64,000 nucleotides of DNA, from assembly GCA_963821735.1 (NCBI GenBank), contig CAWGFK010000043.1, positions 124,001-188,000 of the forward strand, read 5' to 3'. Each line of letters begins with the position of its first letter. The stretch's first letter is position 1. Of this stretch, positions 26,108 to 36,889 are shown piece by piece. The notes under the pieces were generated by a model. The model searched no databases. It saw only the letters and a program-made list of their open reading frames with translations, and was not told the origin of the DNA. The position numbers and the translations under genes were made by a program. Source of the DNA: Laspinema sp963821735 (GTDB lineage Bacteria; Cyanobacteriota; Cyanobacteriia; Cyanobacteriales; Laspinemataceae).

Positions 26108-27229
26108 GTCTCAACGGCCCTAAATCCCTTTCAGGGATTGAAACAAAGCGTTTCCACAAGCGGTCAATAGGTCTAATAAGGTCTCAACGGCCCTAAATCC
26201 CTTTCAGGGATTGAAACATCCCTCCTCCTGTCTCTATGCTGCCTATGACACGAGTCTCAACGGCCCTAAATCCCTTTCAGGGATTGAAACCGTGCATCGT
26301 CAGAGCTTATTTCGAGCGGTTCCAGGTCTCAACGGCCCTAAATCCCTTTCAGGGATTGAAACTAAACCTAATCACGGGAAGCTGTGCCGATTCCAAGTCT
26401 CAACGGCCCTAAATCCCTTTCAGGGATTGAAACAATCGTTTTGCAGCATTTGGTCTGGATATCTCTCAGGTCTCAACGGCCCTAAATCCCTTTCAGGGAT
26501 TGAAACCCCTTTGTCTCGCAGTATCTTCTATACCCGATTTAGTCTCAACGGCCCTAAATCCCTTTCAGGGATTGAAACGCCGGGATACACCCTTCTTATC
26601 AAATCAAGGAATTGTCTCAACGGCCCTAAATCCCTTTCAGGGATTGAAACTGCGTTAAGTGCGTCCAGATGGGGATTGAAGTTGCGTCTCAACGGCCCTA
26701 AATCCCTTTCAGGGATTGAAACCAAGCTTATCTATCAATTCATCTGGCGTAACCGAAGTCTCAACGGCCCTAAATCCCTTTCAGGGATTGAAACAGGTTA
26801 AGAATCAAATATTCAATAGTAGACATATTGTCTCAACGGCCCTAAATCCCTTTCAGGGATTGAAACACAGATCAGGTAACGATTGGGGCTACTCGCCTCC
26901 CTGTCTCAACGGCCCTAAATCCCTTTCAGGGATTGAAACGCTGCAAGATTCTTTCCCATACTGTCGCTCTAAATGTCTCAACGGCCCTAAATCCCTTTCA
27001 GGGATTGAAACTTGAAACTGCTGCTGCTCTTCGTCACTGTAGGAATGTCTCAACGGCCCTAAATCCCTTTCAGGGATTGAAACTTGTGCTATCTGCACCG
27101 CAAAAGGAAATCGTCTGGTCTCAACGGCCCTAAATCCCTTTCAGGGATTGAAACAGCGAGATTTCCTCCGACTGGGCGATCGGTACTCCAATGTCTCAAC
27201 GGCCCTAAATCCCTTTCAGGGATTGAAAC
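26108..27229 (+). CRISPR. CRISPR array, 16 repeats and 15 spacers
   Basis: Sixteen identical 37-bp repeats begin GTCTCAACGGCCCTAAAT and end TTTCAGGGATTGAAAC. The first is 26108-26144 and the last 27193-27229. The spacers are 34-38 bp (mostly 35-36) and all differ. The internal palindrome CCCTTTCAGGG supports processing by a Cas6 enzyme. The ending ATTGAAAC is common in cyanobacterial type I-D and type III arrays, but the type cannot be set without cas genes, and none lies in this window. No repeat is degenerate at either end, so the array may be clipped or recently active. Confidence 0.98.
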
Positions 27230-28902
27230 GGCAAAACCTTTACCCCTATTTTGAACTTGGGGCCAGATTCATCACATCAAAGATTAGGACCGATCGCCTT
27301 TCGGTTGGATTTTCTCTTCGCGGCAACACTCCCCCAATATTTCTTGATAACAAATTAGTAATTTATAAAAAGTGATATCTCAAAAACGATCGCCCTCTAG
27401 GATGGAGTGGGTTGGGGCCAGAGCGATCGCCTGAGTGCGGGTAACAGGTTGCTCTCTCGGTGCGATCGCCGCCTCACTACCCTAACTATTTTAACGGTCT
27501 ACTCAATGGCCTCTTTATCCTAAACATCAGTAATTATACGGATTGACAAAAGTAGCCCGATATCAATTCATAAAAGGTATAAAAAAATACTCCGATGTTG
27601 ATGAAGTTATACGTTACGCAAACACCAACAAAAACAGGAGTGAGGTTTACTGAGTGTTAGAACAGTTTTGTCTATTTGTGGATCCGCTTATTACCCTGAA
27701 CAAATCCAGGATATACACCAGAGGTCAAATCAAAATATTTAACCCGCAATAATTTCCTCCAAGTCTGAGCGTTATGTTTCTTTACACAAGTGGGTTGCCT
27801 TTGCTCTTGACGTCGATCTCGCTAAAGCAGTAGGATAAATCTATCTTTAGATAGAGGATAAAAACCCAATTTTCTGTAGCATTCCGGCTAAATAGCCAAA
27901 AAGCTCGGCATCGAAGTACAGATACAGGTCTGCGATCGCTGCTTAACCACAGAGATTAGACCCATTGCCCCTGATTTCCAGCTTCTACTCCATCAACTCC
28001 CCAATTGCCAGATGGGTGAGGGCGGAGAATGGGTTAAGCTCAGGAATCAATGGGCGATAAAACGCCACGTAAAGATAGCCATGCTCTACCTGGAGCAAAA
28101 AGCCCATCCTGTTTAAACACAACTCCCGGGTTCTGGCTTCTCAACTCACCCTTTCATAATGCCCACTCAAGTACCCAATTGAATCCATGACATCAGCAGT
28201 TGAAAGACATACCCAGGCACACTTACAGAATCCGCTCAAACCCAAGCACTCAGGAGATTGGCAGATCTAGATAGGATCTGTAATTGCTTCATTTTTTTTA
28301 TAAATAACCGGGAAATTCTCATAGGAAAGATTACCCGCGATTATCCAGGGTTTAAGCGTTTACCGGGTAATTTGTGACTTTTAATTTAAGCAAATTACCT
28401 AATTTTTAAGAAAATAAATTCAGGAATTTCATCAATTGATCGAGGGATATTCTAGGACCTTTATAGAAGGCGACTGGCCCAAAATATCCCGCCCCAACTC
28501 TCAGACCTCTTGGCCAATAACAAAGGGACACCCCCAGCCCCCCGGTGACAGCGGGGGGAGTTCCGGAATGAACCCAGAAGTCTATTCAGAAAACCCCTAG
28601 CTCAACCGTCTAATACATGGAAGGCTACAGGTTTTAGTAGTCCCCTGAGTTCCTCAAACCCCCTCGCCTATGTAGTATTATCTCAACCTACCTGTAGCAT
28701 AAACAGTTATTTATTTCATTGCCCACAACTCGACCCATTCACTATTTCAAATCACTCAACTATGGCCCTGCTTAATATCCAGTAAAACACCTACCTGCAA
28801 TCCCAGCCGAGCCATTCCCAATGGCTCATTGACCAAAGGTTTACAGCATTAGAGCGAATTTGGCTGAATAGCCTTTCAATCAATTCAATAGGTGAAACTA
28901 TC
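27230..28902. other. 1.67-kb region without a convincing gene
   Basis: The stretch after the last repeat is AT-rich and broken by stops in all frames. A 40-residue minus-strand frame at 27985-28107 (MGFLLQVEHGYLYVAFYRPL onward) looks protein-like and may be a gene remnant, but I cannot name a family. No cas gene, transposase or RNA gene is recognised. It separates the CRISPR array from the accessory cluster. Confidence 0.5.
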
Positions 28903-30060
28903 GTGGTGCAATCTACTACTGCCGACATCGAACCGCTAACTGAAGAAGAACAACTTTTAAAACGCCTTGCCGCAGGGGAATCTCTAGCCTTTTGGTCCCT
29001 CTTCCAGCAGCATCGAGACCACCTATTTCGATGCTGTCTCAAGTGGATGAACGGCAACTCAACCGAGGCCGAAGATCTCCTGAGCCAAGCGATGCTTAAA
29101 GCCTTAAAAAAGGCCCATCAATATGCGGAAAAAATCGAAAATTTCAAATCTTGGATCACCCAGCTAATTCGTAATTCTTGGCTGGATCTCAAGCGTCACC
29201 GCAGCTTGAATACCGTTGAGCATATAGAATGTTACGGGGATCAAGAGGAGTTAGGATGGAGTTCGGTTCAAGACTCCCCGGCAAGCGCTTTAGAGAACGA
29301 CGAGCAAAAACAGGTCATTCGCGGCGCAATTAATCAGTTGCCGATTCGGATGCGTGAGACGTTTATCCTGCATTTTTATCAAGAACTCTCCCATCAAGAG
29401 ATAGCTGAACAGCAAGAGATTTCTTATCAGAATGTTTGCAAGCGCATCTCCCAATCGCGGGCAATTCTGCGAGAGGAGTTGAGGGGATATTTTATTGAGG
29501 AGGAAAACCTTTTAATAAAATCGGTTGTGACCCTAGCAGTAACGGAGTTGGCAACAGAGGAAATATCCCAGCCGAATCTGGAAGAAGTTGACACCCCGGC
29601 AGAGGAGAGGGTGACATCATCCGTGGGGGGAGCGATCGCCGCGACTGTTGTAGGTGAGGAAGCCATTGAGGTTGTGCGATTCCAGCCGCCTTCTGAGTTA
29701 GAGGCGATCGCCACGACTTCTCACGCCACCTTATCCATCAGCAAAACGGCTTATTCCTGCGTTAAAGCCACCGGGTCTAAATGGCCGCTTGCATCAATTT
29801 TGGCCTGGGTTCAATTGGAGGAAGAAACCCGAAAATGGGGCCGTTTTTGGATGCCAGTACAGCGGATGCAAGCACTGCATCAGGTCAGGCACTGGTCGGA
29901 AAAATGGAAACGAAAAATTGGCGCTCCTCCTGGGTCTAATGTTCCCTCTCATCAATCCTTGAGTAAGAGTTTATCCCAGATGAACATGAGGGGAAACTTT
30001 CCCGGGAAAGAATTGGCCAAAATTTACTACAAGACCGGCTATATAGAGTATTCTAGCTAA
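28903..30060 (+). CDS. ECF-type sigma factor with long C-terminal extension
   Basis: The 385-residue protein has sigma-70 region 2 at about 15-105 (LFQQHRDHLFRCCLKWMNGN, then EAEDLLSQAMLKALKKAHQY) and region 4 at about 140-195 (INQLPIRMRETFILHFYQEL, then SHQEIAEQQEISYQNVCKRI). This is the two-domain layout of extracytoplasmic-function sigma factors. After residue 200 about 185 residues follow that match nothing I know; there is no clear transmembrane segment. A related architecture with extra C-terminal domains occurs in cyanobacteria. No anti-sigma gene is adjacent. It starts the co-directional cluster that runs to 49510 and may control it, which is inference. The start is GTG at 28903. Confidence 0.85.
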   Translation: MVQSTTADIEPLTEEEQLLKRLAAGESLAFWSLFQQHRDHLFRCCLKWMNGNSTEAEDLLSQAMLKALKKAHQYAEKIENFKSWITQLIRNSWLDLKRHRSLNTVEHIECYGDQEELGWSSVQDSPASALENDEQKQVIRGAINQLPIRMRETFILHFYQELSHQEIAEQQEISYQNVCKRISQSRAILREELRGYFIEEENLLIKSVVTLAVTELATEEISQPNLEEVDTPAEERVTSSVGGAIAATVVGEEAIEVVRFQPPSELEAIATTSHATLSISKTAYSCVKATGSKWPLASILAWVQLEEETRKWGRFWMPVQRMQALHQVRHWSEKWKRKIGAPPGSNVPSHQSLSKSLSQMNMRGNFPGKELAKIYYKTGYIEYSS

Positions 30061-30635
30061 CCAAACTGGCTAAAACTAATGAACTTACTTTCTCTCTGGG
30101 ACATCCAAAATTTGATCTCAGTGCGAGACAGATTGGAATGAGTAGATGACCTAAGAAATGAGGCGTTAGTTTCTCAACAAAAAGACGAGTGGCTTATCCC
30201 TTGAGACTGGGAAACACTCGATTTTGCCTTGTGCTTACAGGGAGAACAAGGCATTGATTTTTTATGCGGGTTGGTCTAATCCCAACTCCGGATGTTTCAC
30301 GTCTATTTTCTGCTTTTGAAACGTAGAGGTAGGCAGTTTTTCTGTACCTATACTCTGGAATTGGTTGGTTTTTACAAACCGCCCAAACCAGGATGGAGGA
30401 GAACCCCCGATGTTTGGGGACTTGAAGGAAAGATCGACTCGAAGGGGAACAATTCAGAAGTTTGGATTAGGGATCGTCTTTAAGGACAGAGCAAAATAAC
30501 TCACAAGGATTGCTGAGAAGTAAGCGATCGCTCAATGATTGCTGGAATAGGAGAGAGTCCATTTCCATTGTAGGCAGTACAGAAGCCCTGGAAAAGTTCG
30601 GGAACTGATTAGCTCAATACACTACGCAAAAAACC
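30061..30635. other. intergenic region, no gene seen
   Basis: The 575-bp stretch between the sigma factor and glycosidase genes has only short frames without ribosome-binding sites. It probably holds the promoter of the glycosidase gene, but no clear -35/-10 pair is recognised. Confidence 0.5.
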
Positions 30636-33575
30636 ATGACTTCAATTCAAGACACAGCCGAAGGTAAACGATTAGCAGAAGAACGGGAGAATAAGAAAAC
30701 CAATTGGAAGAAATGGGGCCCCTATCTGAGCGATCGCCAGTGGGGAACTGTGCGGGAACATTACAGCGAAACTATTGAGGCATGGAACGATTTTACCCAT
30801 GATCAAGCTCGTTCTCGTGCCTATCGTTGGGGTGAGGATGGGATTGCAGGAATATCCGATCATCACCAGAATATTTGTTTTGCGATCGGCCTGTGGAATG
30901 AAAAAGATGCCATCATCAAAGAAAGGTTGTTTGGTTTAACCGGCCCCGAAGGGAATCACGGGGAAGATGTCAAAGAATATTACTTTTATACGGACAATAC
31001 CCCCACTCACTCTTACATGAGCTGCCTCTATAAATACCCCCAAGCAGCTTTTCCTTATGAACAGTTAATTAACGAAAACAAACATCGAAAATCCACCAAC
31101 ACATCCGCCCCTGAATACGAGCTGATGAATACAAAGATTTTTGATGACAATCGGTACTTTGATGTTGCCATCAATTACGCCAAAAAGTCAGAAGAAGATA
31201 TCCTGATCCAAATTGCAGTCAGCAATCGTGGCGCAGAACCAGCGACGCTCCATCTCTTGCCCACCCTGTTCTTCCGCAATACTTGGTCTTGGGGATATCC
31301 CAATCAGAACAAAGCGGATAAGTCCTTAAAAACCGTCAAATCAGACCCTAACTTAAGCGTTATTGAAGTTTTATGCAACAGTGAACACTTAGGAAAACGG
31401 TGGCTGTACTGTGAAGGGCCAAAAGAACTCCTCTATACTGAAAACGAAACTAACAACAAACGATTTGACTGGGGGGAAAATGATTCCCCTTATGTTAAAG
31501 ATGGCATCAACGATTATATCGTCTCCAAAGGGAAAGCCCAGACCGTCAATCCCAATCAGGTTGGAACTAAAGCATCAGCCCATTATGAATTAATCCTGGC
31601 CCCTGGGGAAACGAAAACCGTGCGCTTGCGCCTCTCTCCAGAGAATTTAGATTCTCCCTTCAGTGATGAATTTGACACCACCTTCACCCAGCGCAAGAAT
31701 GACGCGGATGAATTTTATCAGGCAGTTTGTCCCTATGATATTCCTGATGATGTGCGGGCTGTCCAGCGCCAAGCTTTTGCAGGGATGTTGTGGAGCAAGC
31801 AATTTTATCACTATATCGTAGCGGACTGGATCAATGGAGATCCGAATGAGCCTAAACCCCCCCAATCTCGTAAATCTGGCAGCAATAACAAAGAGTGGAC
31901 TCATTTATTTAATGAGGATATTATTTCCATGCCCGATAAATGGGAATATCCTTGGTTTGCTGCCTGGGATTTAGCATTCCATACTCTGCCCTTTGCTCTG
32001 ATTGATATCGAGTTTGCCAAGAAGCAACTCTATCTCTTCACCCGGGAATGGTATATGCATCCCAACGGTCAAATGGCCGCTTATGAGTGGAATTTTGGGG
32101 ATGTTAATCCACCAGTTCATGCTTGGGCTGCATGGCGGGTTTATAAACTCGAAGAAAAAATTTATGGTCAAGGGGATACCAATTTTCTGGAAGATGTCTT
32201 TCAAAAATTATCCCTCTATTTTACCTGGTGGGTTAACCGGAAAGATGCCAACGGGAATAATATCTTTGAAGGCGGCTTCTTAGGCTTAGATAACATTGGG
32301 GTAATAGACCGCAGTAACTTTAAGCTGGACGGAGCAAGTATTGAGCAGTCAGATGGGACAAGCTGGATGGCGATGTTCTGTTTGAATATGCTGAAAATTG
32401 CCAGTGAACTCGCCAAACAAGATAAAGATTTGGCGAAAACCTATGAAAAACTTCGCCAGAAATATCAGGAGCTAGTTAAGGAGGATGCAGATCAAGAGCT
32501 AATCGCCACTTATCAGACTCTGGTCAAGAAAACGGGCCGCAGTAACTACGAAGACATGGCATCTAAATATTTTCAACATTTTCTGTTGATTGCGGATGCG
32601 ATGAATAAAGTAGGGGGGGATGCTATCGATATCTGGAACAACGAAGACAATTTCTACTACGACATCTTGAAAGCTCCTCAGGGTAAGGTAGAAGGTGCGA
32701 ACAGTGACGGTTCCCTCTCCATGAAGGTGCGATCGCTAGTCGGATTAATCCCCCTCTTTGCAGTGGAAACCATTGACAAAGATATCGTCAAGGATTACTT
32801 AAGCTTGGATTTCCAAGATCGCATGAATTGGTTTGTTAAAAATCGCCCTCAACTTTTGAACCACCAAAACATCGAACTGCATTCCTCGGAAAATAAGGAC
32901 GAAGCAGATCCAGGAAAAGGCTTGTATTTGTCTCTGGTCAATAAAGAGCGGTTGCAGCATATTTTGAGTAAAATGTTGGACTCAAGTGAATTCTTGAGTG
33001 ATTACGGGATCCGGGGTTTGTCAAAATACCACAAAGAACACCCTTATGTATTGCGCGTGCAAGGTCGAGATCCGGATTACTTGGAATATGAACCCGCAGA
33101 ATCCAAATACCCCATGTTTGGCGGTAACTCGAATTGGCGCGGTCCGATTTGGATGCCTGTGAATTTTCTCCTCGTTGAGTCCCTCCAGAAGTTTCATGCT
33201 TACTGGGGAGATGATATCAAAGTTAAATGTCCCACCACCACGGGAGAAATCAAAGAGATGAACCTGGAGGAAGTTTCCATCGAGTTATCGAAACGGATCA
33301 CCAGTATCTTTCTGAAAAAATCGGGTTCCAATCCCTCCGAAGAAACCTCCTCCGAAGGCTCCTCATCTAAACCCTCCTCCACTGAACCTTGGCGACCCGT
33401 TTATGGCGGTTCAGAAAAGTTTCAAAAAGACCCACACTGGCGTGATTTGATTCTGTTCTATGAATATTTTCATGGCGATAATGGTGCGGGAATTGGTGCC
33501 AGCCATCAAACTGGATGGACTGGAGTCGTAGCCAATTTAATTCAGGATTTGGCAGAAAAATCGGCGTTCAAATAA
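30636..33575 (+). CDS. GH63/MGH1-type glycoside hydrolase
   Basis: This is a 979-residue protein with the (alpha/alpha)6 barrel of the mannosyl-oligosaccharide glucosidase (GH63) group. Recognisable are the N-terminal WGPYLSDRQWGTVREHYS, the central WDLAFHTLPFALIDIEFAKK and AYEWNFGDVNPPVHAWA, and the C-terminal NSNWRGPIWMPVNFLLVESL and GASHQTGWTGVVANL. Bacterial members cleave or transfer glucose, mannose or glycerate from glycosides; the substrate here is unknown. No signal peptide is present, so it appears cytosolic. A low-complexity Ser/Glu insertion (about 895-920) interrupts the C-terminal domain. The next gene, a GMC oxidoreductase, follows after 140 bases. Co-location with oxidoreductases suggests that released sugar may be oxidised. 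Confidence 0.88.
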   Translation: MTSIQDTAEGKRLAEERENKKTNWKKWGPYLSDRQWGTVREHYSETIEAWNDFTHDQARSRAYRWGEDGIAGISDHHQNICFAIGLWNEKDAIIKERLFGLTGPEGNHGEDVKEYYFYTDNTPTHSYMSCLYKYPQAAFPYEQLINENKHRKSTNTSAPEYELMNTKIFDDNRYFDVAINYAKKSEEDILIQIAVSNRGAEPATLHLLPTLFFRNTWSWGYPNQNKADKSLKTVKSDPNLSVIEVLCNSEHLGKRWLYCEGPKELLYTENETNNKRFDWGENDSPYVKDGINDYIVSKGKAQTVNPNQVGTKASAHYELILAPGETKTVRLRLSPENLDSPFSDEFDTTFTQRKNDADEFYQAVCPYDIPDDVRAVQRQAFAGMLWSKQFYHYIVADWINGDPNEPKPPQSRKSGSNNKEWTHLFNEDIISMPDKWEYPWFAAWDLAFHTLPFALIDIEFAKKQLYLFTREWYMHPNGQMAAYEWNFGDVNPPVHAWAAWRVYKLEEKIYGQGDTNFLEDVFQKLSLYFTWWVNRKDANGNNIFEGGFLGLDNIGVIDRSNFKLDGASIEQSDGTSWMAMFCLNMLKIASELAKQDKDLAKTYEKLRQKYQELVKEDADQELIATYQTLVKKTGRSNYEDMASKYFQHFLLIADAMNKVGGDAIDIWNNEDNFYYDILKAPQGKVEGANSDGSLSMKVRSLVGLIPLFAVETIDKDIVKDYLSLDFQDRMNWFVKNRPQLLNHQNIELHSSENKDEADPGKGLYLSLVNKERLQHILSKMLDSSEFLSDYGIRGLSKYHKEHPYVLRVQGRDPDYLEYEPAESKYPMFGGNSNWRGPIWMPVNFLLVESLQKFHAYWGDDIKVKCPTTTGEIKEMNLEEVSIELSKRITSIFLKKSGSNPSEETSSEGSSSKPSSTEPWRPVYGGSEKFQKDPHWRDLILFYEYFHGDNGAGIGASHQTGWTGVVANLIQDLAEKSAFK

Positions 33576-33715
33576 TTGCGATCGCCCTCCGGAAATAGGG
33601 GAATCGGGGAGATGACTCACATCCTCCCTATCCCCCACCTCGGCTACATCAAAGCTGGCCCTGACCAGATTTTCAAATCACTTCAGGCGATCAAGTCACC
33701 TTTAAGGAGTAAATC

Positions 33716-35533
33716 ATGAGTTCCCTTCACGAATTGGTAATAACCGTTGATTTAGAGACGGTCTCAAAAACATCTTATGATGTAGTCATCGTCGGTTCAG
33801 GGATTGCAGGAGCGATCGTTGCCAAAGAATTGAGTGAACAAGGAAAAAGCGTTTTAATTTTAGAAGCGGGACAATCCAAGGATTTAACCCTAGCCGGGTT
33901 TCAAAGTTATATTGACACATTCTATACTGCGACACCAAAAAGCGCCAACGCTGCCTATCCCAAAAACCTGAATGCCCTGAGTCCGAACGATGACGATGCG
34001 TATTTTGTGGAAAAAGGCCCGATGAGACTGAGTGGGTCTTATACCAGAGTCCCCGGTGGAACAACCATGCACTGGGAAGGGAAAACCATCCGAATGTTAC
34101 CGGACGATTTCGAGTTACGCACCAAGTATGGACAAGGGTTAGATTGGCCGATTAGCTATCAAGATCTAATGCCCTACTACAATAAAGCCGAGTACGAAAT
34201 TGGGGTTTCTGGGGACAAAGATGAGCAAGAAGCACTGGGCGTTCCCTTTGACGAAGGCTATGTTTTTCCCATGGAAGCAATGCCCCCTTCTTACTTAGAT
34301 CAAAAAGTGATGGAGAAAGTTAAGGGGACTAAAGTCAAACTCGACGAGGAGGAGTATGAATTAACCTTCGCAGGTTTTCCTCAAGATCGCAACGGTGTCC
34401 CCAATCCTAAATACGATCGCGGTAACCGCTATGTCCCCGATGGAGTCAGCAGTATCCATCCCGTACAGTATGGGGAACGATGCCAAGGAAATGCCAACTG
34501 TGTTCCCCTTTGTCCAGCTCAAGCCAAATATGATGCTCGTCGAACTTTAACCAAAGCCTTCCAAACAGGTCGGGTTCATTTACTCTGCCAAGCGGTCGCT
34601 TTCAAGGTAGAAATCGAACCCGAAAACGGTCGGGTAACTGCTGTTCACTATAAGCGATATGAAGATCCCAAAATTCCGACTCACCAGGTCGGAATCGCCA
34701 AAGGAAAATTATTTGTCCTAGCCGCCAATGCTGTAGAAAATGCTCGTCTGATGCTGGCTTCTGATTTGCCAAATGAGAATGGACTAATCGGGCGTCATCT
34801 GATGGATCACCCCTTTACCCTGGCTTGGGCTTTGATGCCGGAAGTAACCGGCACCATGCGAGGACCTCTGGCGACAACAGGAATTGCCACCTTTCGGAAA
34901 GGCGATTTTCGTCAGAAACAATCTGCCTTTGCTGCGGATATTCACAATGATGGTTGGGGATGGGCAACGGGTTCGCCCTACTCAGAAGTCACCGATGCCA
35001 TTGACAACAAAAACAAATATGGACAAGAACTTCGCGATACTTTAGTTAATCGGATTTCCCGACAACTTCTGCTGGCGTTCATGTGTGAATTACCCCCGGA
35101 ACCCAGTAACCGAGTCACCATTGATGCCAACTACAAGGATCAACTGGATAATTATCGTCCCGTAATTAACTTCAACATCCCGGATTACAGTATCCGAACC
35201 CTAGCCTATACGCGCAAACTCTCTCGGGTGATTTTCCAACGGTTAGGCGCAGAAGATTATACCCACTACAATCCTAAAGACCCAGCCTATTTTGAATTTG
35301 AGGGAGAAGGTTACTTCTACCGAGGAGGAAACCACTTTTCTGGAACTCATATCATGGGAACCAATGACAAGAACTCCGTTGTAAATTCCCAATTACGGTC
35401 TTGGGCTGATGAGAATCTCTTCCTAGTTGGTGCAGGAAGTATGCCGACTATTGGCAGTTCAAATACCAGTTTGACGATCGCCGCCCTCAGTTTTATGGCA
35501 TCGGAACAAATGCTCAAAGATTTAAACGCCTAA
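33716..35533 (+). CDS. GMC-family FAD oxidoreductase
   Basis: The 605-residue flavoprotein has the N-terminal FAD-binding fold DVVIVGSGIAGAIVAKELSE with the acidic LILEAG strand. The C-terminal GMC_oxred_C domain contains the active-site His region (GGNHFSGTHIMGT) and Asn region (TIGSSNTSLTIAAL). A cysteine-rich segment, GERCQGNANCVPLCPAQAKY, is the type found in sugar and gluconate dehydrogenases. It should oxidise a sugar, polyol or sugar acid and pass electrons to an acceptor or oxygen. No signal peptide is seen. A good ribosome-binding site (AAGGAG) lies 7 bases upstream of the ATG. A gene for a sorbitol-dehydrogenase-type small subunit lies nearby, so the two may form a complex; this is inference. 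Confidence 0.92.
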   Translation: MSSLHELVITVDLETVSKTSYDVVIVGSGIAGAIVAKELSEQGKSVLILEAGQSKDLTLAGFQSYIDTFYTATPKSANAAYPKNLNALSPNDDDAYFVEKGPMRLSGSYTRVPGGTTMHWEGKTIRMLPDDFELRTKYGQGLDWPISYQDLMPYYNKAEYEIGVSGDKDEQEALGVPFDEGYVFPMEAMPPSYLDQKVMEKVKGTKVKLDEEEYELTFAGFPQDRNGVPNPKYDRGNRYVPDGVSSIHPVQYGERCQGNANCVPLCPAQAKYDARRTLTKAFQTGRVHLLCQAVAFKVEIEPENGRVTAVHYKRYEDPKIPTHQVGIAKGKLFVLAANAVENARLMLASDLPNENGLIGRHLMDHPFTLAWALMPEVTGTMRGPLATTGIATFRKGDFRQKQSAFAADIHNDGWGWATGSPYSEVTDAIDNKNKYGQELRDTLVNRISRQLLLAFMCELPPEPSNRVTIDANYKDQLDNYRPVINFNIPDYSIRTLAYTRKLSRVIFQRLGAEDYTHYNPKDPAYFEFEGEGYFYRGGNHFSGTHIMGTNDKNSVVNSQLRSWADENLFLVGAGSMPTIGSSNTSLTIAALSFMASEQMLKDLNA

Positions 35534-35596
35534 CGATTGTTGCCCTTGTCATCGTCTTCCTGTCGAAATCCAGAACACATTCACCCCTGAAGTATT

Positions 35597-36692
35597 ATGT
35601 CCAAAAACGATAAGTTGGAACTGATTACAACGGTAGATAAGTTGCATTACTATCTCAAACTAGCGCTAGTGCTAGAACACGCAACGATTCCTCCCTACAT
35701 TACCGCACTCTACTCCATGCACCCCGGAAAAAATTTAGAGTCGTTTCATATTATCCGGGCAGTTGCTGTAGAGGAAATGCTCCATCTGACCCTGATCGCC
35801 AATCTTTATAATGCGGTGGGCGGAGACATAAAAAAAACCCTGACCGATGGGGATTTTGTTCAGCCCTATCCGACCTATCTCCCCACTGGCGCGACTGATT
35901 TTCAAGTCGGATTGAATAAATTTTCCCCCGAGGCGATCGACACATTTATGAAGATTGAACGGGCCGAAGAAGTCGAAGACGATAAACCCTTAGTCGTTTC
36001 TCGACCCGTTCAAGAACAGTATAACTTTCTGACCATTCTGGATGGTAAACCGTCCGACACATTCTACAGCATCGGATTATTCTATGCAGAGATTATTCGC
36101 GGCCTGTATGCACTCCATAAAGAAATGGGAGATTCCCTATTTTGTGGCGACCCCAGCCGACAAATTACGCCGGAATACTACTACAACGGTGGTGGAGATA
36201 TTATCCCCGTGACCGATCTGCGTTCAGCCATTCGGGCTATAAAACTTATTCAAGAGCAGGGTGAAGGGCGCACGAAGTGGGACGATTTATGATGCCGAAC
36301 GAGAACTGGGCCATTACTATCGATTTCAACAAATCAAACTAGGACAATACTATGTAGTGGACAAGGATGATCCGGAAAATTCCGATCGTCCCGATCATCC
36401 CACCGGGGCAAAATTTACGGTAGATTGGGATGCCGTATATCCGATGAAGTCCAATCCCCACTTAAGTGATTACCCCAAAGAATCGGAAATCTATACCGCA
36501 GCTAAAGAATTCTATGCGGCTTACCGCAAATTCCTAGGAGAACTTGAAGAAGCTTTTAATGGAAGTCCCGAAAAATTAATTCCTGCGGTGGGTGGAATGT
36601 TCAAGCTGAAAGAATCTGCGACCGCTCTTATTCGGAATCCCATCCCCGGTATGCCCGGGGTTAATGCCGCTCCCATATTCCGATTAGATTAA
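35597..36692 (+). pseudogene. VioB-like ferritin-fold protein, frameshifted
   Basis: The first 231 codons (start MSKNDKLELITTVDKLHYYL) and the following frame (SGTIYDAERELGHYYRFQQI onward) form one protein of about 365 residues. They are joined if one G is removed in the run at 36266-36268, giving QEQGEGARSGTIYD. The N-terminal part is a ferritin-like four-helix fold with the ligand motifs LEHATIPPY and VEEMLHL, as in the iminophenyl-pyruvate dimer synthase (VioB) family. VioB itself couples oxidised tryptophan units in violacein synthesis, but most relatives have no known role. The gene sits between the GMC oxidase and its putative small subunit. The clean fit across the shift suggests a sequence error. 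Confidence 0.8.
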
Positions 36693-36713
36693 GGGCGACG
36701 GGAGCGTAAAGCA

Positions 36714-36776
36714 AACCCAGTTTCTGCACCATATTTTTTGACAATTTTGGCAGAAATACTGAACAGAAACTGGGTT
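36714..36776. repeat. MITE-like element with AACCCAGTTTCTG ends
   Basis: Perfect 13-bp inverted termini (AACCCAGTTTCTG and CAGAAACTGGGTT) enclose 37 bp. Related elements lie at 41175-41236 and 44864-44924 and, in degraded form, near 60378 and 60505. Confidence 0.65.
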
Positions 36777-36889
36777 AAATTGCTCCTACATCCGCCAGTT
36801 TCATCGATTGTTGTCGATGATGAATAATCGCGGAACCTCAGATTTTTTGCCCCTTTGTTGTTTTATTTTGTTAGTGAGGTAAATACCTG

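Noticed and set aside
26211..27375. Open frames across the CRISPR array on both strands with repetitive peptides
   Set aside because: They only translate the 37-bp repeats and their spacers.
26108..28902. Possible cas genes next to the array
   Set aside because: No Cas1, Cas2, Cas6 or Cas10-like motif was found in any frame of the adjacent sequence.
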